From assembly GCA_018066965.1 (NCBI GenBank), contig JAGPVP010000112.1:1-48968 (forward strand): a DNA stretch of 48,968 nt, read 5' to 3'. Under the pieces are notes generated by a model. The model searched no databases. It was not told where the DNA came from and saw only the letters and a list, made by a program, of their open reading frames with translations. The translations under genes and the position numbers were made by a program. The stretch is from Zhongshania sp. (GTDB lineage Bacteria; Pseudomonadota; Gammaproteobacteria; Pseudomonadales; Spongiibacteraceae). Of this stretch, positions 10,401-18,169 are shown piece after piece. The first letter of the stretch is position 1. The number at the start of each line of letters is the position of its first letter.

Positions 10401-10909
10401 TGGAAACGTCGTCAGAGTCTGACGACGTAGAGCTAGATCTGTCTGATTTTGATATGCCCAGTGAGATTGCCAGCGGCAGCGACACTCTGAGCTCTGTTGC
10501 TGAGGATGATCTTGAAATAGATGAAACCTTCTTTCTTGGTGACGACGAGGAATCCGATAAGGTTTCTGCGTTTGATGGCAGCACAAACCTAAATACTGAG
10601 TCAGTTGCTGAGAATACTGAGCCGAGTGCAGACACGTCGGCGCCGACAGTGGGATCTCTCAATATCGATGGCGACGCAATTTCGGTAGAAGATTTGGTCT
10701 TCGATGAATTCGATGCCGGTGAAGACGATGTGGAGGGCTTTGATTCGCTGGTAGATTCTGAGTCTGTTGCGACTAAGTTAGATCTAGCCCGTGCCTATAT
10801 TGATATGGGTGACGGCGAAGGCGCGCGGGAAATGTTGGAAGAAGTTCTTCAAGAGGGCGACATTCAACAACAAAGTGATGCTCAAGCCCTGCTAGATAAC
10901 ATCGGATAA
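7448..10909 (+). CDS. fimV: FimV-type polar hub protein with LysM domain
   Basis: A 1153-residue protein with FimV architecture. It has a signal peptide (cleavage near Ala23) followed by the family-typical ALGLGELALDSTLNQP, a FimV N-terminal domain to about residue 125, and a LysM peptidoglycan-binding domain (about 203-258). A coiled coil (about 351-406) and one membrane segment (about 485-506, VVGLLLALLALLVLF followed by RRRK) come next. A long, very acidic cytoplasmic region contains TPR-like helices (about 616-670) and a C-terminal FimV motif (LDLARAYIDMGDGEGAREML). FimV organises the cell pole, type IV pili and twitching in Pseudomonas. It is longer than usual because of the acidic Asp/Ser/Ala-rich linker. 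The stretch upstream (7311-7447) shows no clear terminator. Confidence 0.92.
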   Translation: MMRNKLAKVVLTVGALHSGLVSALGLGELALDSTLNQPFRAEIPLRDIGELSVEQIKVQLADAGAFENAGVDRSQFLSSLQFQVELLGGGNGRIVITTAKAVVEPYLDFIVEARWPNGKMIREYTVLLDLPVYADDSPARGVDLSSAAPVSRQTQPTQASAPVVSQAPSQELGGAIGPVDRAAPTARSVDQQQVLPTSDNPSEYRVQHHDTMWRIANKLRPSSYVTTQQTMLALVKKNPKAFVNGNVNQLKSGYVLRLPSEAEVRAVDHNNAVEEIRLQAKEWRGERVARPANAKSNTAEASTNSQPSATPMAPQLDATDKTQAPAAAKGDEAVKFSLGNAGDVDAGDEVNALRDKVREEQESLEKSKLENGAMQNRVVEMEKQIQALQSLITLKNTQLAAIQNGQQAPESPAMSAEDIAALEAEALAPLPSADSVEANSDTRADSAAVTDTAKSPAADKSVAPKPTKPAAETPLQASQSWISQNIVTVVGLLLALLALLVLFVRRRKAAEEDADLAGFDEGLAGGDGVASPVLFASGGDFDLDPAENTNGAVDDDADPVFSAEDFDFDKLADDSTVDDVNAVADDVIVADDSVFDEQGASAASSAAAVLPQTGDVVAEAEIYVAYGRYDQAASLLRTAIAQDPENTELRLKLIDIYLDTRDQDNFESAYHDLQALNDDAAIARVKESMSAIEGVSHWLGEDSATSSDSTLNVGSSNAADVDFGDDVDVFSIDDEGIDFELDDALDSNIEAGGNLGLGAADANKINSGAGLDAGAEKDTLASLDIDLADLDFDFDGDFGVTSADSNVLDGDTAALNVDSPLEQGDKPFTPADGAGDDVDLSFEEVDDASLEVNSLNEAVAPVVNSESDNDVSDELVAFDDDEIMSFDLAELEAEELESNGDSKDSGALTSLDADEMEFESLDLGGSGLGDSDIAGSHLSNADQSVAPDLAALTPESEDDEEEIDLDLSEFDLDLADTSVSANSPLETSSESDDVELDLSDFDMPSEIASGSDTLSSVAEDDLEIDETFFLGDDEESDKVSAFDGSTNLNTESVAENTEPSADTSAPTVGSLNIDGDAISVEDLVFDEFDAGEDDVEGFDSLVDSESVATKLDLARAYIDMGDGEGAREMLEEVLQEGDIQQQSDAQALLDNIG

Positions 10910-10926
10910 GTATTGGCTGAATTCGC

Positions 10927-11775
10927 GTGATCAATGATGTAAGTTGTTTCGACCGGTTTGCGGATGATCCGCTGCCGGTTGGATGTCGAATTGCCATGGC
11001 TGTAGAGTATCAAGGCAGTGCCTATCGAGGCTGGCAAAGCCAAGACAAACCGAAAGTAGCCACCGTTCAGGATGCACTTCAAGCGGCTATATCTTCTATT
11101 GCCGCCACCCCAGTGACTGTTATTTGCGCGGGCCGCACCGATGCCGGTGTACATGCTACGCATCAAGTGGTGCATTTTGACGCCCCTGTTGCACGCTCTT
11201 TAAAAGCCTGGGTTGCCGGTGTCAACGCCAAACTCCCTAAAGATGTCGCCGTTCAGTGGGCACGTCGTGTTCCGGATGATTTTCACGCACGCTTTTCTGC
11301 CACCGCTAGACGATATCGCTATATTATTTTGAATCAAGCGCGGCGCTCTGCACATTTGGCTAGCGGTCTAAGCCTGGTTGAACAGCCTCTTGATGCAGAA
11401 CTAATGCATCGCGAAGCACAGGTCTTGCTCGGTGAACAGGATTTTAGTGCTTTTCGAGCCGCCTCTTGTCAGTCTAAAACCGCAATGCGGAATATTCATT
11501 TTGCTAATGTTAGTCGGCAAGGTCGCTACGTGGTGCTCGATATTGGCGGCAATGCATTTTTGCACCATATGGTCAGAAATATCGCCGGTGTTCTTATAGC
11601 CGTCGGCGCTGGGCACATGCCGGTAGGGTGGACGCAGCAGGTCTTGGCCAGCCGTGATCGAAACCAAGGCGGCGTTACCGCCAAGCCCCATGGCTTGTAT
11701 TTGGTTGATGTAAGCTACCCAAGCCACTTTAATTTGCCGGAATCGCGTATTGGGCCCGATTTTGTTCCCTGTTAA
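10927..11775 (+). CDS. truA: tRNA pseudouridine(38-40) synthase
   Basis: TruA (282 residues) isomerises uridines 38, 39 and 40 in the anticodon stem. The catalytic aspartate is Asp72 in GRTDAGVHA, and YQGSAYRGWQ near the start and FLHHMVRNI near the end are family motifs. The only plausible start is GTG at 10927: a stop codon lies in frame just upstream (10918), and the first internal ATG would cut into the conserved first strand. No strong ribosome site is seen. It follows fimV by 17 bases, as in Pseudomonas, and may be coupled to it. Confidence 0.95.
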   Translation: MINDVSCFDRFADDPLPVGCRIAMAVEYQGSAYRGWQSQDKPKVATVQDALQAAISSIAATPVTVICAGRTDAGVHATHQVVHFDAPVARSLKAWVAGVNAKLPKDVAVQWARRVPDDFHARFSATARRYRYIILNQARRSAHLASGLSLVEQPLDAELMHREAQVLLGEQDFSAFRAASCQSKTAMRNIHFANVSRQGRYVVLDIGGNAFLHHMVRNIAGVLIAVGAGHMPVGWTQQVLASRDRNQGGVTAKPHGLYLVDVSYPSHFNLPESRIGPDFVPC

Positions 11776-11790
11776 GGCCTGCATCTACAG

Positions 11791-11811
11791 ACAAATAATG
11801 CAGTTATTTGT
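11791..11811. promoter_or_regulatory. Inverted repeat upstream of trpF
   Basis: ACAAATAA and TTATTTGT form a perfect eight-base inverted repeat around TGCAG, in the 75-base gap between truA and trpF. It is 40 bases before the trpF start. No U-run follows the second arm, so an operator or mRNA hairpin is more likely than a terminator. No known regulator motif was recognised. Confidence 0.35.
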
Positions 11812-11850
11812 TAGTATTCGATCCGGTTAATTGTCTGGCTGTACATCCAA

Positions 11851-12486
11851 GTGTTCCGTACCCGCGTAAAAATTTGTGGTATTACCCGAGTTGAAGATGC
11901 GCTTGCCGCCATCGATGCGGGTGCTGATGCCTTGGGCTTTGTGTTTTACCCAAACAGTCCGCGTGCGGTAAGCATTGCACAAGCTGAAAATATTATGTCG
12001 ATGTTGCCACCCTTCGTGAGCAAGGTGGGTTTATTCGTTAACGCCGACGCGGCGGATATACAAAATGTGCTTAAGTCGTGCCCGCTTGACCTGCTTCAGT
12101 TCCACGGCGATGAGTCCCCTGTGTTTTGCGACTCGTTTGGCATGCCGTATATGAAAGCGCTGCGTATGCGCGATGATGTGGATTTGGTAGAGGCTGTGCA
12201 GTCTTATAGGGCCGCGAGTGCTTTATTATTAGATAGCTATAAACCCGGTGTGCACGGTGGTACTGGTGAATCGTTTGACTGGCATCGTATTCCGAATGAT
12301 TTACAAGGATCTATTGTGCTGGCAGGTGGTTTAAACCCTGCCAACGCTGCGGCGGCCATTGCAGCTTGCCATCCTTATGCCTTGGACGTAAGTGGTGGGG
12401 TGGAACAGGCGCCGGGGATAAAATGCGTACAGAAAATGACAGAATTTATTAAAGCGGTCGGCCGTGCTGATCGACGGGAGGATTGA
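11851..12486 (+). CDS. trpF: Phosphoribosylanthranilate isomerase
   Basis: TrpF (211 residues) catalyses the Amadori rearrangement of phosphoribosylanthranilate in tryptophan synthesis. The (beta/alpha)8-barrel motifs are present: KICGIT at the start with the general-base cysteine, GFVFYPNSPR, HGDE, the phosphate-binding GVHGGTGESFDW, and LAGGLNPANA near the end. It is a stand-alone TrpF rather than a TrpC-TrpF fusion. It starts with GTG and lacks an obvious ribosome site. trpB follows directly with no gap, so trpF-trpB-trpA form one operon. Confidence 0.96.
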   Translation: MFRTRVKICGITRVEDALAAIDAGADALGFVFYPNSPRAVSIAQAENIMSMLPPFVSKVGLFVNADAADIQNVLKSCPLDLLQFHGDESPVFCDSFGMPYMKALRMRDDVDLVEAVQSYRAASALLLDSYKPGVHGGTGESFDWHRIPNDLQGSIVLAGGLNPANAAAAIAACHPYALDVSGGVEQAPGIKCVQKMTEFIKAVGRADRRED

Positions 12487-13710
12487 GTGAGTAGTAAGGT
12501 TGGTAAAGCTGATTTTAGCCAGTTTCCAGATGCCACAGGGCATTTCGGCATCTACGGTGGTCGCTTCGTTTCAGAAACACTGATATTTGCGCTGGACGAA
12601 TTAGAGTCGGCGTATCAGCGTCTTCGCAAAGATCCTGCGTTTCAGGCTGAGTTTGATTACGATTTGGCCCATTACGTGGGGCGTCCGTCACCGCTGTATC
12701 ACGCTAAACGCTGGTCTACTGAAGTGGGCGGCGCGCAAATCTATCTTAAGCGCGAAGACCTTAATCACACCGGTGCGCACAAGGTAAACAACACTATTGG
12801 CCAAGCCTTACTTGCCAAATATATGGGTAAAAAGCACGTTATTGCGGAAACCGGCGCTGGCCAACACGGTGTTGCCTCGGCGACCGTGGCGGCTCGTTTA
12901 GGTATGACCTGCCAAGTGTTTATGGGCGAGGAAGATATTCATCGTCAGGCCTTGAATGTCTACCGCATGAAATTGCTTGGCGCTGAGGTTGTGTCAGTTA
13001 AATCCGGTTCTAAAACGCTAAAAGACGCCATGAACGAGGCGATGCGTCATTGGGTAACCCACGTTGACGACACCTTTTATATTATTGGTACCGCGGCTGG
13101 CCCGCACCCGTATCCGATGTTGGTAAGGGATTTTCAATCTATTATTGGCCGCGAAGCGCGTGAGCAGTGTTTAAACCAAAATGGCCGCTTGCCGGACGCA
13201 TTGGTTGCCTGTGTTGGTGGCGGTTCAAATGCCATCGGGCTTTTCCATCCTTTCCTCGATGACGAAGCTGTGGCGATGTACGGCGTTGAAGCTGGCGGGC
13301 ACGGTGTTGAGACGGGCCAACATGCGGCGCCGTTAAACGACGGTATTCCCGGAATTTTGCACGGCAATCGCACCTACTTAATGCAGGATGAGGGCGGGCA
13401 GATTATTGAAACTCATTCAGTGTCTGCTGGTTTGGATTATCCCGGTGTTGGGCCAGAGCATTCATGGCTCAAAGACATGGGCCGAGTTAATTACGTTGCC
13501 ATAAATGACGACGAAGCGCTGGCGGCTTTCCGCAAACTAACCTTGGTGGAAGGCATTATGCCTGCCTTGGAATCTGCTCACGCGGTGGCTTATGCTGAGA
13601 AATTAGCAAAAACCATGAGCCCAGAGCAAAGTATTGTGGTCAATTTATCTGGCCGTGGTGATAAAGACATTCATACCGTCGCAACTATCGACGGTATCGG
13701 CATTGAATAA
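12487..13710 (+). CDS. trpB: Tryptophan synthase beta chain
   Basis: TrpB (407 residues) condenses indole with L-serine using pyridoxal phosphate. The Schiff-base lysine is Lys99 in [10 protein letters not shown]. The ammonia-shielding GAGQHGVA loop, the phosphate-binding [10 protein letters not shown] and the C-terminal SGRGDKD are all present, and the long beta chain of the alpha2-beta2 type (TrpB1) is indicated. It begins at GTG, immediately after the trpF stop, with GGGAGG about five to ten bases upstream. trpA follows after 12 bases, consistent with equimolar production of the two subunits. Confidence 0.97.
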   Translation: MSSKVGKADFSQFPDATGHFGIYGGRFVSETLIFALDELESAYQRLRKDPAFQAEFDYDLAHYVGRPSPLYHAKRWSTEVGGAQIYLKREDLNHTGAHKVNNTIGQALLAKYMGKKHVIAETGAGQHGVASATVAARLGMTCQVFMGEEDIHRQALNVYRMKLLGAEVVSVKSGSKTLKDAMNEAMRHWVTHVDDTFYIIGTAAGPHPYPMLVRDFQSIIGREAREQCLNQNGRLPDALVACVGGGSNAIGLFHPFLDDEAVAMYGVEAGGHGVETGQHAAPLNDGIPGILHGNRTYLMQDEGGQIIETHSVSAGLDYPGVGPEHSWLKDMGRVNYVAINDDEALAAFRKLTLVEGIMPALESAHAVAYAEKLAKTMSPEQSIVVNLSGRGDKDIHTVATIDGIGIE

Positions 13711-13722
13711 CGGGGAAGTACT

Positions 13723-14532
13723 TTGAGTCGTTTAGCTGCGATATTCGCAAAATTAGAGAAAGACGGTCGCAAGGCGCTAGTACCTTATATTGTCGCCGGC
13801 GATCCAGATCCTTCACTGACCGTACCATTGATGCATGAACTCGTGCGTCAAGGAGCCGACATTCTTGAGTTAGGTGTGCCATTTTCAGACCCCATGGCAG
13901 AGGGGCCGGTAATTCAGCTTGCGCATGAACGGGCTTTGGCGCACAAGGTTACGCTAACCATGGTGCTTGAATTGGTCGCGGAGTTTCGCAAAGCAGACCA
14001 AGCAACGCCGGTAGTGCTTATGGGTTATGCCAATCCAATAGAGCGCATGGGCTATCAGATTTTTGCTGATCGCGCTGCGTCTGCGGGTGTTGATGGCCTA
14101 CTAACTGTGGATATGCCGCCGGAAGAGGCAGAGCAGCCGACGGCCATACTGCGTGCTGCGGGTGTCGATAATATCTTCTTGCTGGCGCCCACTACCAGTG
14201 ACGAAAGGATCAAGAAAATAGCATCATTGGCAAGCGGCTATTTGTACTGTGTTTCTCTGAACGGGGTGACGGGCGCAGGACATTTAGATATCAAGGCGGT
14301 TTCTGCGAAGCTGGCCAGTATTAAGCGCTATACAGATCTTCCTATCACCGTCGGTTTTGGTATTAAAGACGGTGTTTCTGCGGCGGCCTTGGCGCCGTTG
14401 TGTGAAGGTGTTGTGGTTGGTAGTGCCTTAATTGAACGCTTGGTTGCCACCGACGCCTCGATGGCAAGCGCAGATCGTGCGGCGATTGCTGCTGGGTTAA
14501 TTGCTGAGATTCGGGCTGCCATCGACGCGTGA
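13723..14532 (+). CDS. trpA: Tryptophan synthase alpha chain
   Basis: TrpA (269 residues) cleaves indole-glycerol phosphate and passes indole to TrpB through the internal tunnel. The barrel motifs are present: YIVAGDPD, ILELGVPFSDP with catalytic Glu49, VLMGYANP, and FGIKDGVSAA. The residue at the usual second catalytic position, Asp60 of the enterobacterial enzyme, is Glu60 here (PMAEGP). It starts with TTG, preceded by GGGGAAG. It ends the trpFBA run; 155 bases follow before accD. A conservative Asp-to-Glu change need not abolish activity, but it is worth noting. Confidence 0.95.
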   Translation: MSRLAAIFAKLEKDGRKALVPYIVAGDPDPSLTVPLMHELVRQGADILELGVPFSDPMAEGPVIQLAHERALAHKVTLTMVLELVAEFRKADQATPVVLMGYANPIERMGYQIFADRAASAGVDGLLTVDMPPEEAEQPTAILRAAGVDNIFLLAPTTSDERIKKIASLASGYLYCVSLNGVTGAGHLDIKAVSAKLASIKRYTDLPITVGFGIKDGVSAAALAPLCEGVVVGSALIERLVATDASMASADRAAIAAGLIAEIRAAIDA

Positions 14533-14575
14533 TAGCGGGACGATGTTAGTTAGTGGTTTAAGTGATTGATTTGCA

Positions 14576-14618
14576 TGCCGATCAGCAGGCGACTACTGCT
14601 CATTGGCAGGCATATAAT
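14576..14618 (+). promoter_or_regulatory. Imperfect hairpin and -10-like box upstream of accD
   Basis: TGCCGAT-C-AGCAG pairs with CTGCT-C-ATTGGCA across a seven-base loop (14576-14608), and TATAAT follows at 14613-14618, about 70 bases before accD. No good -35 box is seen at normal spacing; the inverted repeat occupies that area. It may be an operator or activator site for an accD promoter. This is inference. Confidence 0.35.
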
Positions 14619-14687
14619 GTAAAGTAATGCACAGCTGATTGCCGCGTGCATTTATAAATAGATTAAAAATGACTACAGGAATGGATT

Positions 14688-15560
14688 ATGAGCTGGGTAG
14701 ATAAGATTCTTCCCTCGGGAGTGCGACGAGTTGATTCAGAAGAGCGTCGTGGTGCAAAAGGTGTTGTACCAGAAGGTCTTTGGAAAAAATGCGTTAAGTG
14801 TGAGGCGGTACTTTACCGTCCCGAGTTAGAAAGCAACCAAGACGTCTGTCCAAAATGCGATCACCATATGCGTATTGGTGCACGTCGTCGAATCGCCTTG
14901 TTCTTAGATGAAAAGGGCCGCGAAGAAATTCTTAGTCATATTGAGCCCGTGGATAGACTCAAATTTAAAGACAAAAAGAAATACCGCGACCGTTTAACAG
15001 CCGCGCAAAAATCGACTGGTGAAAAAGACGCACTGATCGCTTACAAGGGTTCGGTGAAAGAATTGCCCGTGGTGGTGGTTGCTTTTGAGTTTAATTTTCA
15101 CGGCGGCTCCATGGGTTCTGCGGTAGGTGAAAAATTCACCCAAGCAGCCAATGTTGCATTAAAAGAACGCTGCCCTCTAATTTGCTTTTCTGCTTCTGGT
15201 GGCGCGCGCATGCAAGAAGCGCTTATATCGCTGATGCAAATGGCCAAAACCAGTGCAGTGTTAGAGCGTTTAAAACAAAACAGTGTGCCGTATGTTTCGG
15301 TAATGACTGACCCTATTTACGGTGGTGTATCTGCGAGTTTGGCCTTGCTGGGCGATATAAACGTGGCTGAGCCAGGTGCGCGTGCTGGTTTTGCCGGCCC
15401 TGCGATTATTGAGCAAACTATTCGCCAAAAATTACCGCCAGGATTTCAGCGTAGTGAGTTTTTGCTGGCGCATGGTGCAATCGACATGATTGTGCGCCGT
15501 GCAGATATGCGCGATACCTTGGCGAGGGTGCTTGGTAGCTTAATGCATTATCAGCGCTAA
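14688..15560 (+). CDS. accD: Acetyl-CoA carboxylase carboxyltransferase subunit beta
   Basis: AccD (290 residues) pairs with AccA to transfer the carboxyl group from carboxybiotin to acetyl-CoA, giving malonyl-CoA for fatty acid synthesis. The N-terminal zinc ribbon is complete (Cys35, Cys38, Cys54, Cys57). The crotonase-like domain follows, with the [12 protein letters not shown] oxyanion region and [11 protein letters not shown]. The ATG has AGGA a few bases upstream. It lies in the conserved truA...accD-folC-cvpA-purF order, ten bases before folC. In E. coli the zinc ribbon binds accA/accD mRNA; that is known for the family, not shown here. Confidence 0.97.
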   Translation: MSWVDKILPSGVRRVDSEERRGAKGVVPEGLWKKCVKCEAVLYRPELESNQDVCPKCDHHMRIGARRRIALFLDEKGREEILSHIEPVDRLKFKDKKKYRDRLTAAQKSTGEKDALIAYKGSVKELPVVVVAFEFNFHGGSMGSAVGEKFTQAANVALKERCPLICFSASGGARMQEALISLMQMAKTSAVLERLKQNSVPYVSVMTDPIYGGVSASLALLGDINVAEPGARAGFAGPAIIEQTIRQKLPPGFQRSEFLLAHGAIDMIVRRADMRDTLARVLGSLMHYQR

Positions 15561-15569
15561 ATTCCTGCT

Positions 15570-16847
15570 ATGCGGTTTACACAGGTCGACGATTGGTTGC
15601 GGTGGATGGAAACCCAGCATCCCCGCAATATCGATCTTGGTCTTGAGCGTATTGCAGTGGTTGCACGGCGTTTAGACATTTCGCTTAACATGCCAGTGAT
15701 CACGGTTGCTGGCACCAATGGCAAAGGCTCTTGCGTGGCCCTGTTGTCAGCGATTCTTGGTGCTGACGATTATCGCGTCGGTGCTTATACCTCTCCCCAT
15801 ATAAACCAATACCACGAGCGTATTGCCATTGCTGGTAACTACGTTGACGACGCATCGCTCTGTCATGCGTTTGCGGCGATAGATGACGTCCGTGGCGAAA
15901 CCTCTTTAACCTATTTTGAATTCGGTACCTTAGCGGCGCTGCTTATTTTCCAGCAGCAGGCAGTTGATGTGGTGCTGTTGGAAGTGGGGTTAGGTGGACG
16001 TTTGGATGCGGTTAATATTATTGATGCAGATGTCGCAATTGTAAGCTCAATTGCCATCGACCATGAGGCGTGGTTAGGTACTGATCGCGAAGCGATTGGC
16101 CGGGAAAAGGCGGGGATTTTTAGATCGGCTCGCCCGGCAATTATTGGTGAAGCAATATCGCCGCAGTCTTTGCTGGACTATGGCCGCCAGATTGGCGCAG
16201 AGCTTATCCGTCGAGATCAGCATTTCAGCGTTGCGAGAAATGAGGCTACATGGTCTTGGCGGGGGCAGAAGGCAAACGGTAATCCTATTTCTTACGCAGA
16301 TTTGCCGTATCCACCGCTATTGCTCGATAACGCGGCAACGGTGTTACAAGCGCTACAGTATGTTAGTTTGCCGGTGTCAGGCGCGGCAATACGACGCGGT
16401 TTGGCAACGGTTAGACTTGCCGGGCGCTGCCAGCATCTGCAGTATCGTGGCATTGACTTAGTGTTGGACGTTGCTCATAACCCAGCCTCGGTACAGGTGT
16501 TGCGAGATCATCTCAGCGCAAATCCTATTGCAGGACAGACCGAGTGTATTTTTGCCGTGATGGCAGACAAAGCAATTGCAGAGATAGTTACTATTTTAAA
16601 ACCCTGCTTTGCGCATTGGCATTTAACGCCACTGGCTGACAATGACCGCGCCGCGCCACCAAGCAGCGTTCAAACGCTTTTGCAGGCGCAAAACATTGCG
16701 ACAGTGTCGTTAGCGGCATCGTTTACTGAAACACTCAATACGGCAGTGGCGCGCTTATCTGCCGGTGACCGTTTGGTGGTGTTTGGATCTTTTTTCACCG
16801 TGGCAGCAGCCATGACCGAATTAGCTGGCAAGCTCAGCCTAGAATAA
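15570..16847 (+). CDS. folC: Dihydrofolate synthase / folylpolyglutamate synthase
   Basis: FolC (425 residues) adds glutamate to dihydropteroate and to reduced folates in an ATP-dependent, Mur-ligase-like reaction. The P-loop is GTNGKGS (residues 48-54). YTSPHINQYHERI, LEVGLGGRLDAVN and SSIAIDHEAWLG are the standard folate/Mur signatures. LDVAHNPAS introduces the C-terminal domain. The ATG at 15570 lies nine bases after the accD stop and has only a weak ribosome site, so coupling to accD translation is plausible. The SPOR gene follows after 24 bases. Confidence 0.96.
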   Translation: MRFTQVDDWLRWMETQHPRNIDLGLERIAVVARRLDISLNMPVITVAGTNGKGSCVALLSAILGADDYRVGAYTSPHINQYHERIAIAGNYVDDASLCHAFAAIDDVRGETSLTYFEFGTLAALLIFQQQAVDVVLLEVGLGGRLDAVNIIDADVAIVSSIAIDHEAWLGTDREAIGREKAGIFRSARPAIIGEAISPQSLLDYGRQIGAELIRRDQHFSVARNEATWSWRGQKANGNPISYADLPYPPLLLDNAATVLQALQYVSLPVSGAAIRRGLATVRLAGRCQHLQYRGIDLVLDVAHNPASVQVLRDHLSANPIAGQTECIFAVMADKAIAEIVTILKPCFAHWHLTPLADNDRAAPPSSVQTLLQAQNIATVSLAASFTETLNTAVARLSAGDRLVVFGSFFTVAAAMTELAGKLSLE

Positions 16848-16871
16848 CCGTGTAGCGGGGGAGTCCAAATA

Positions 16872-17522
16872 ATGATGAGACAACGCTTGGTTGGCGCATT
16901 GGTATTATTGTGTGGTGGCGTCATTCTTTGGTCGCTGCTATTTACGGGGCCTGCGGAGTATAAGTTAGATCGCGAAACTCAAATTCCTGAAGCGCCACTG
17001 GTTGAGCCGGTAATAGACACTCCGCCGCAAAAGCCTGAGGGGCTTGTGTCTGCTGACAGCTTATTAGTGCCGCCGCAGCCGCTTATGCCGCTTGCGGATG
17101 ACGAAGAGGGCGACGACGCAAAAGGTGCGGCGGTAAGGGCCGAGGCCGCTAATATTCCTGATCCGGACGATGCGCCTAAAAATACCTCACGAGTGGCCAG
17201 CAAGCCTGAAGAAGCAAAAAAGCCAGCGGCAAAACCAATGCCAGCACCCGCACCAGCTAAAACGGTAGTCGACAACAACTTGCCACCGGCATGGGTTGTT
17301 CAGGTGGGCGTATTTGGTAGCCAAGCCAATGCAGAAGGTTTAAAGAAATCCCTGCAAAGCGCGGGATACAAGGCGTTTGTCGATCAAGTTCAACGCGATG
17401 CTAAGCCTTTGTACAGAGTCTTGGTTGGGCCAGTAATTAGCAATGAAAAAGCGGTGTCACAGCAGACCACTATAAACAAACGTTTTAATGTGAAGTCCAT
17501 TGTTAACCGATTCGAGCCTTAG
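16872..17522 (+). CDS. SPOR-domain membrane protein (DedD-like)
   Basis: A 216-residue protein with an N-terminal membrane anchor (about residues 7-26), a proline- and alanine-rich periplasmic linker, and a C-terminal SPOR domain (about 137-214: WVVQVGVFGSQANAEGLKKSL, then LYRVLVGPV). SPOR domains bind denuded glycan strands at the division septum. Its place between folC and cvpA is that of E. coli dedD, which helps in septation. Two tandem ATGs are preceded by a GGGGGAG ribosome site. The linker is longer and more Pro/Ala/Lys-rich than the anchor or SPOR domain. Confidence 0.88.
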   Translation: MMRQRLVGALVLLCGGVILWSLLFTGPAEYKLDRETQIPEAPLVEPVIDTPPQKPEGLVSADSLLVPPQPLMPLADDEEGDDAKGAAVRAEAANIPDPDDAPKNTSRVASKPEEAKKPAAKPMPAPAPAKTVVDNNLPPAWVVQVGVFGSQANAEGLKKSLQSAGYKAFVDQVQRDAKPLYRVLVGPVISNEKAVSQQTTINKRFNVKSIVNRFEP

Positions 17523-17608
17523 TTTGTCTTCAAAGTGAAATCTTACTTGGGCTGCAGCCTTGGGCTTGTTAGAATTCGCGTCTCGAATTACAGCGGGAGC
17601 CGCTAACG

Positions 17609-18133
17609 GTGCTAAGCACGTTTAATTGGGCTGATTGGGCCATACTTGGTGTTATATCAGCCTCAGCGCTAATCAGTTTGATTCGCGGCTTTGTAAAAGA
17701 AGCGCTATCCCTATTGAGTTGGGCCGTCGCTTTCTTTATTGCGGTTGCCTTTCATCCCCAAGCGGTTGCCCTGTTAGAACCGTTAATAGATAAAATATAT
17801 ATGCGTGAAATTCTTGCATATATCCTCGTGTTTATCGCGACTTTGGTGGTGGGAAGTTTACTCACCCATATTATTGCCGTCATGGTTAAACGCACTGGCC
17901 TCAGTGGTACTGACCGCTTGCTAGGTATGATATTTGGTACTGCGCGTGGCTTAATTGTGGTGTTGGCAGCATTAATATTATTACCGTCCTTGCTGACGGG
18001 AGTCGAAAATGATCAGTGGTGGAAGGAATCCCAGCTGATACCCGAGTTTCTGTTGATGAAGGACTGGTCAGAACAGAGCTTCAACGATGTGGTTAATTGG
18101 GGTTCGTCGTTACTGTCGAGCCAGAGTAATTAA
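17609..18133 (+). CDS. cvpA: CvpA-family membrane protein
   Basis: A 174-residue inner-membrane protein with about four hydrophobic segments (near residues 5-25, 30-50, 65-90 and 105-125). NWADWAILGVISASALISLIRG at the start is the CvpA signature. CvpA was named for colicin V production in E. coli and is linked to purF in many proteobacteria; its molecular role is still unclear. It begins at GTG, with CGGGAG eight bases upstream. purF follows after 36 bases, so the two are probably cotranscribed. Confidence 0.93.
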   Translation: MLSTFNWADWAILGVISASALISLIRGFVKEALSLLSWAVAFFIAVAFHPQAVALLEPLIDKIYMREILAYILVFIATLVVGSLLTHIIAVMVKRTGLSGTDRLLGMIFGTARGLIVVLAALILLPSLLTGVENDQWWKESQLIPEFLLMKDWSEQSFNDVVNWGSSLLSSQSN

Positions 18134-18169
18134 CCTAGTTTGATCTTCGTCCTAATGAGGTAGTACTGC

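Noticed and set aside
9454-10662. Long minus-strand open frames opposite fimV, rich in Ser
   Set aside because: They arise from the acidic codon bias (GAT/GAC/GAA) of fimV read backwards. They have low-complexity Ser/Pro/Ala composition and no ribosome sites or family signatures.
17523-17608. Possible terminator between the SPOR gene and cvpA
   Set aside because: No convincing stem with a T-run; the genes are probably cotranscribed.
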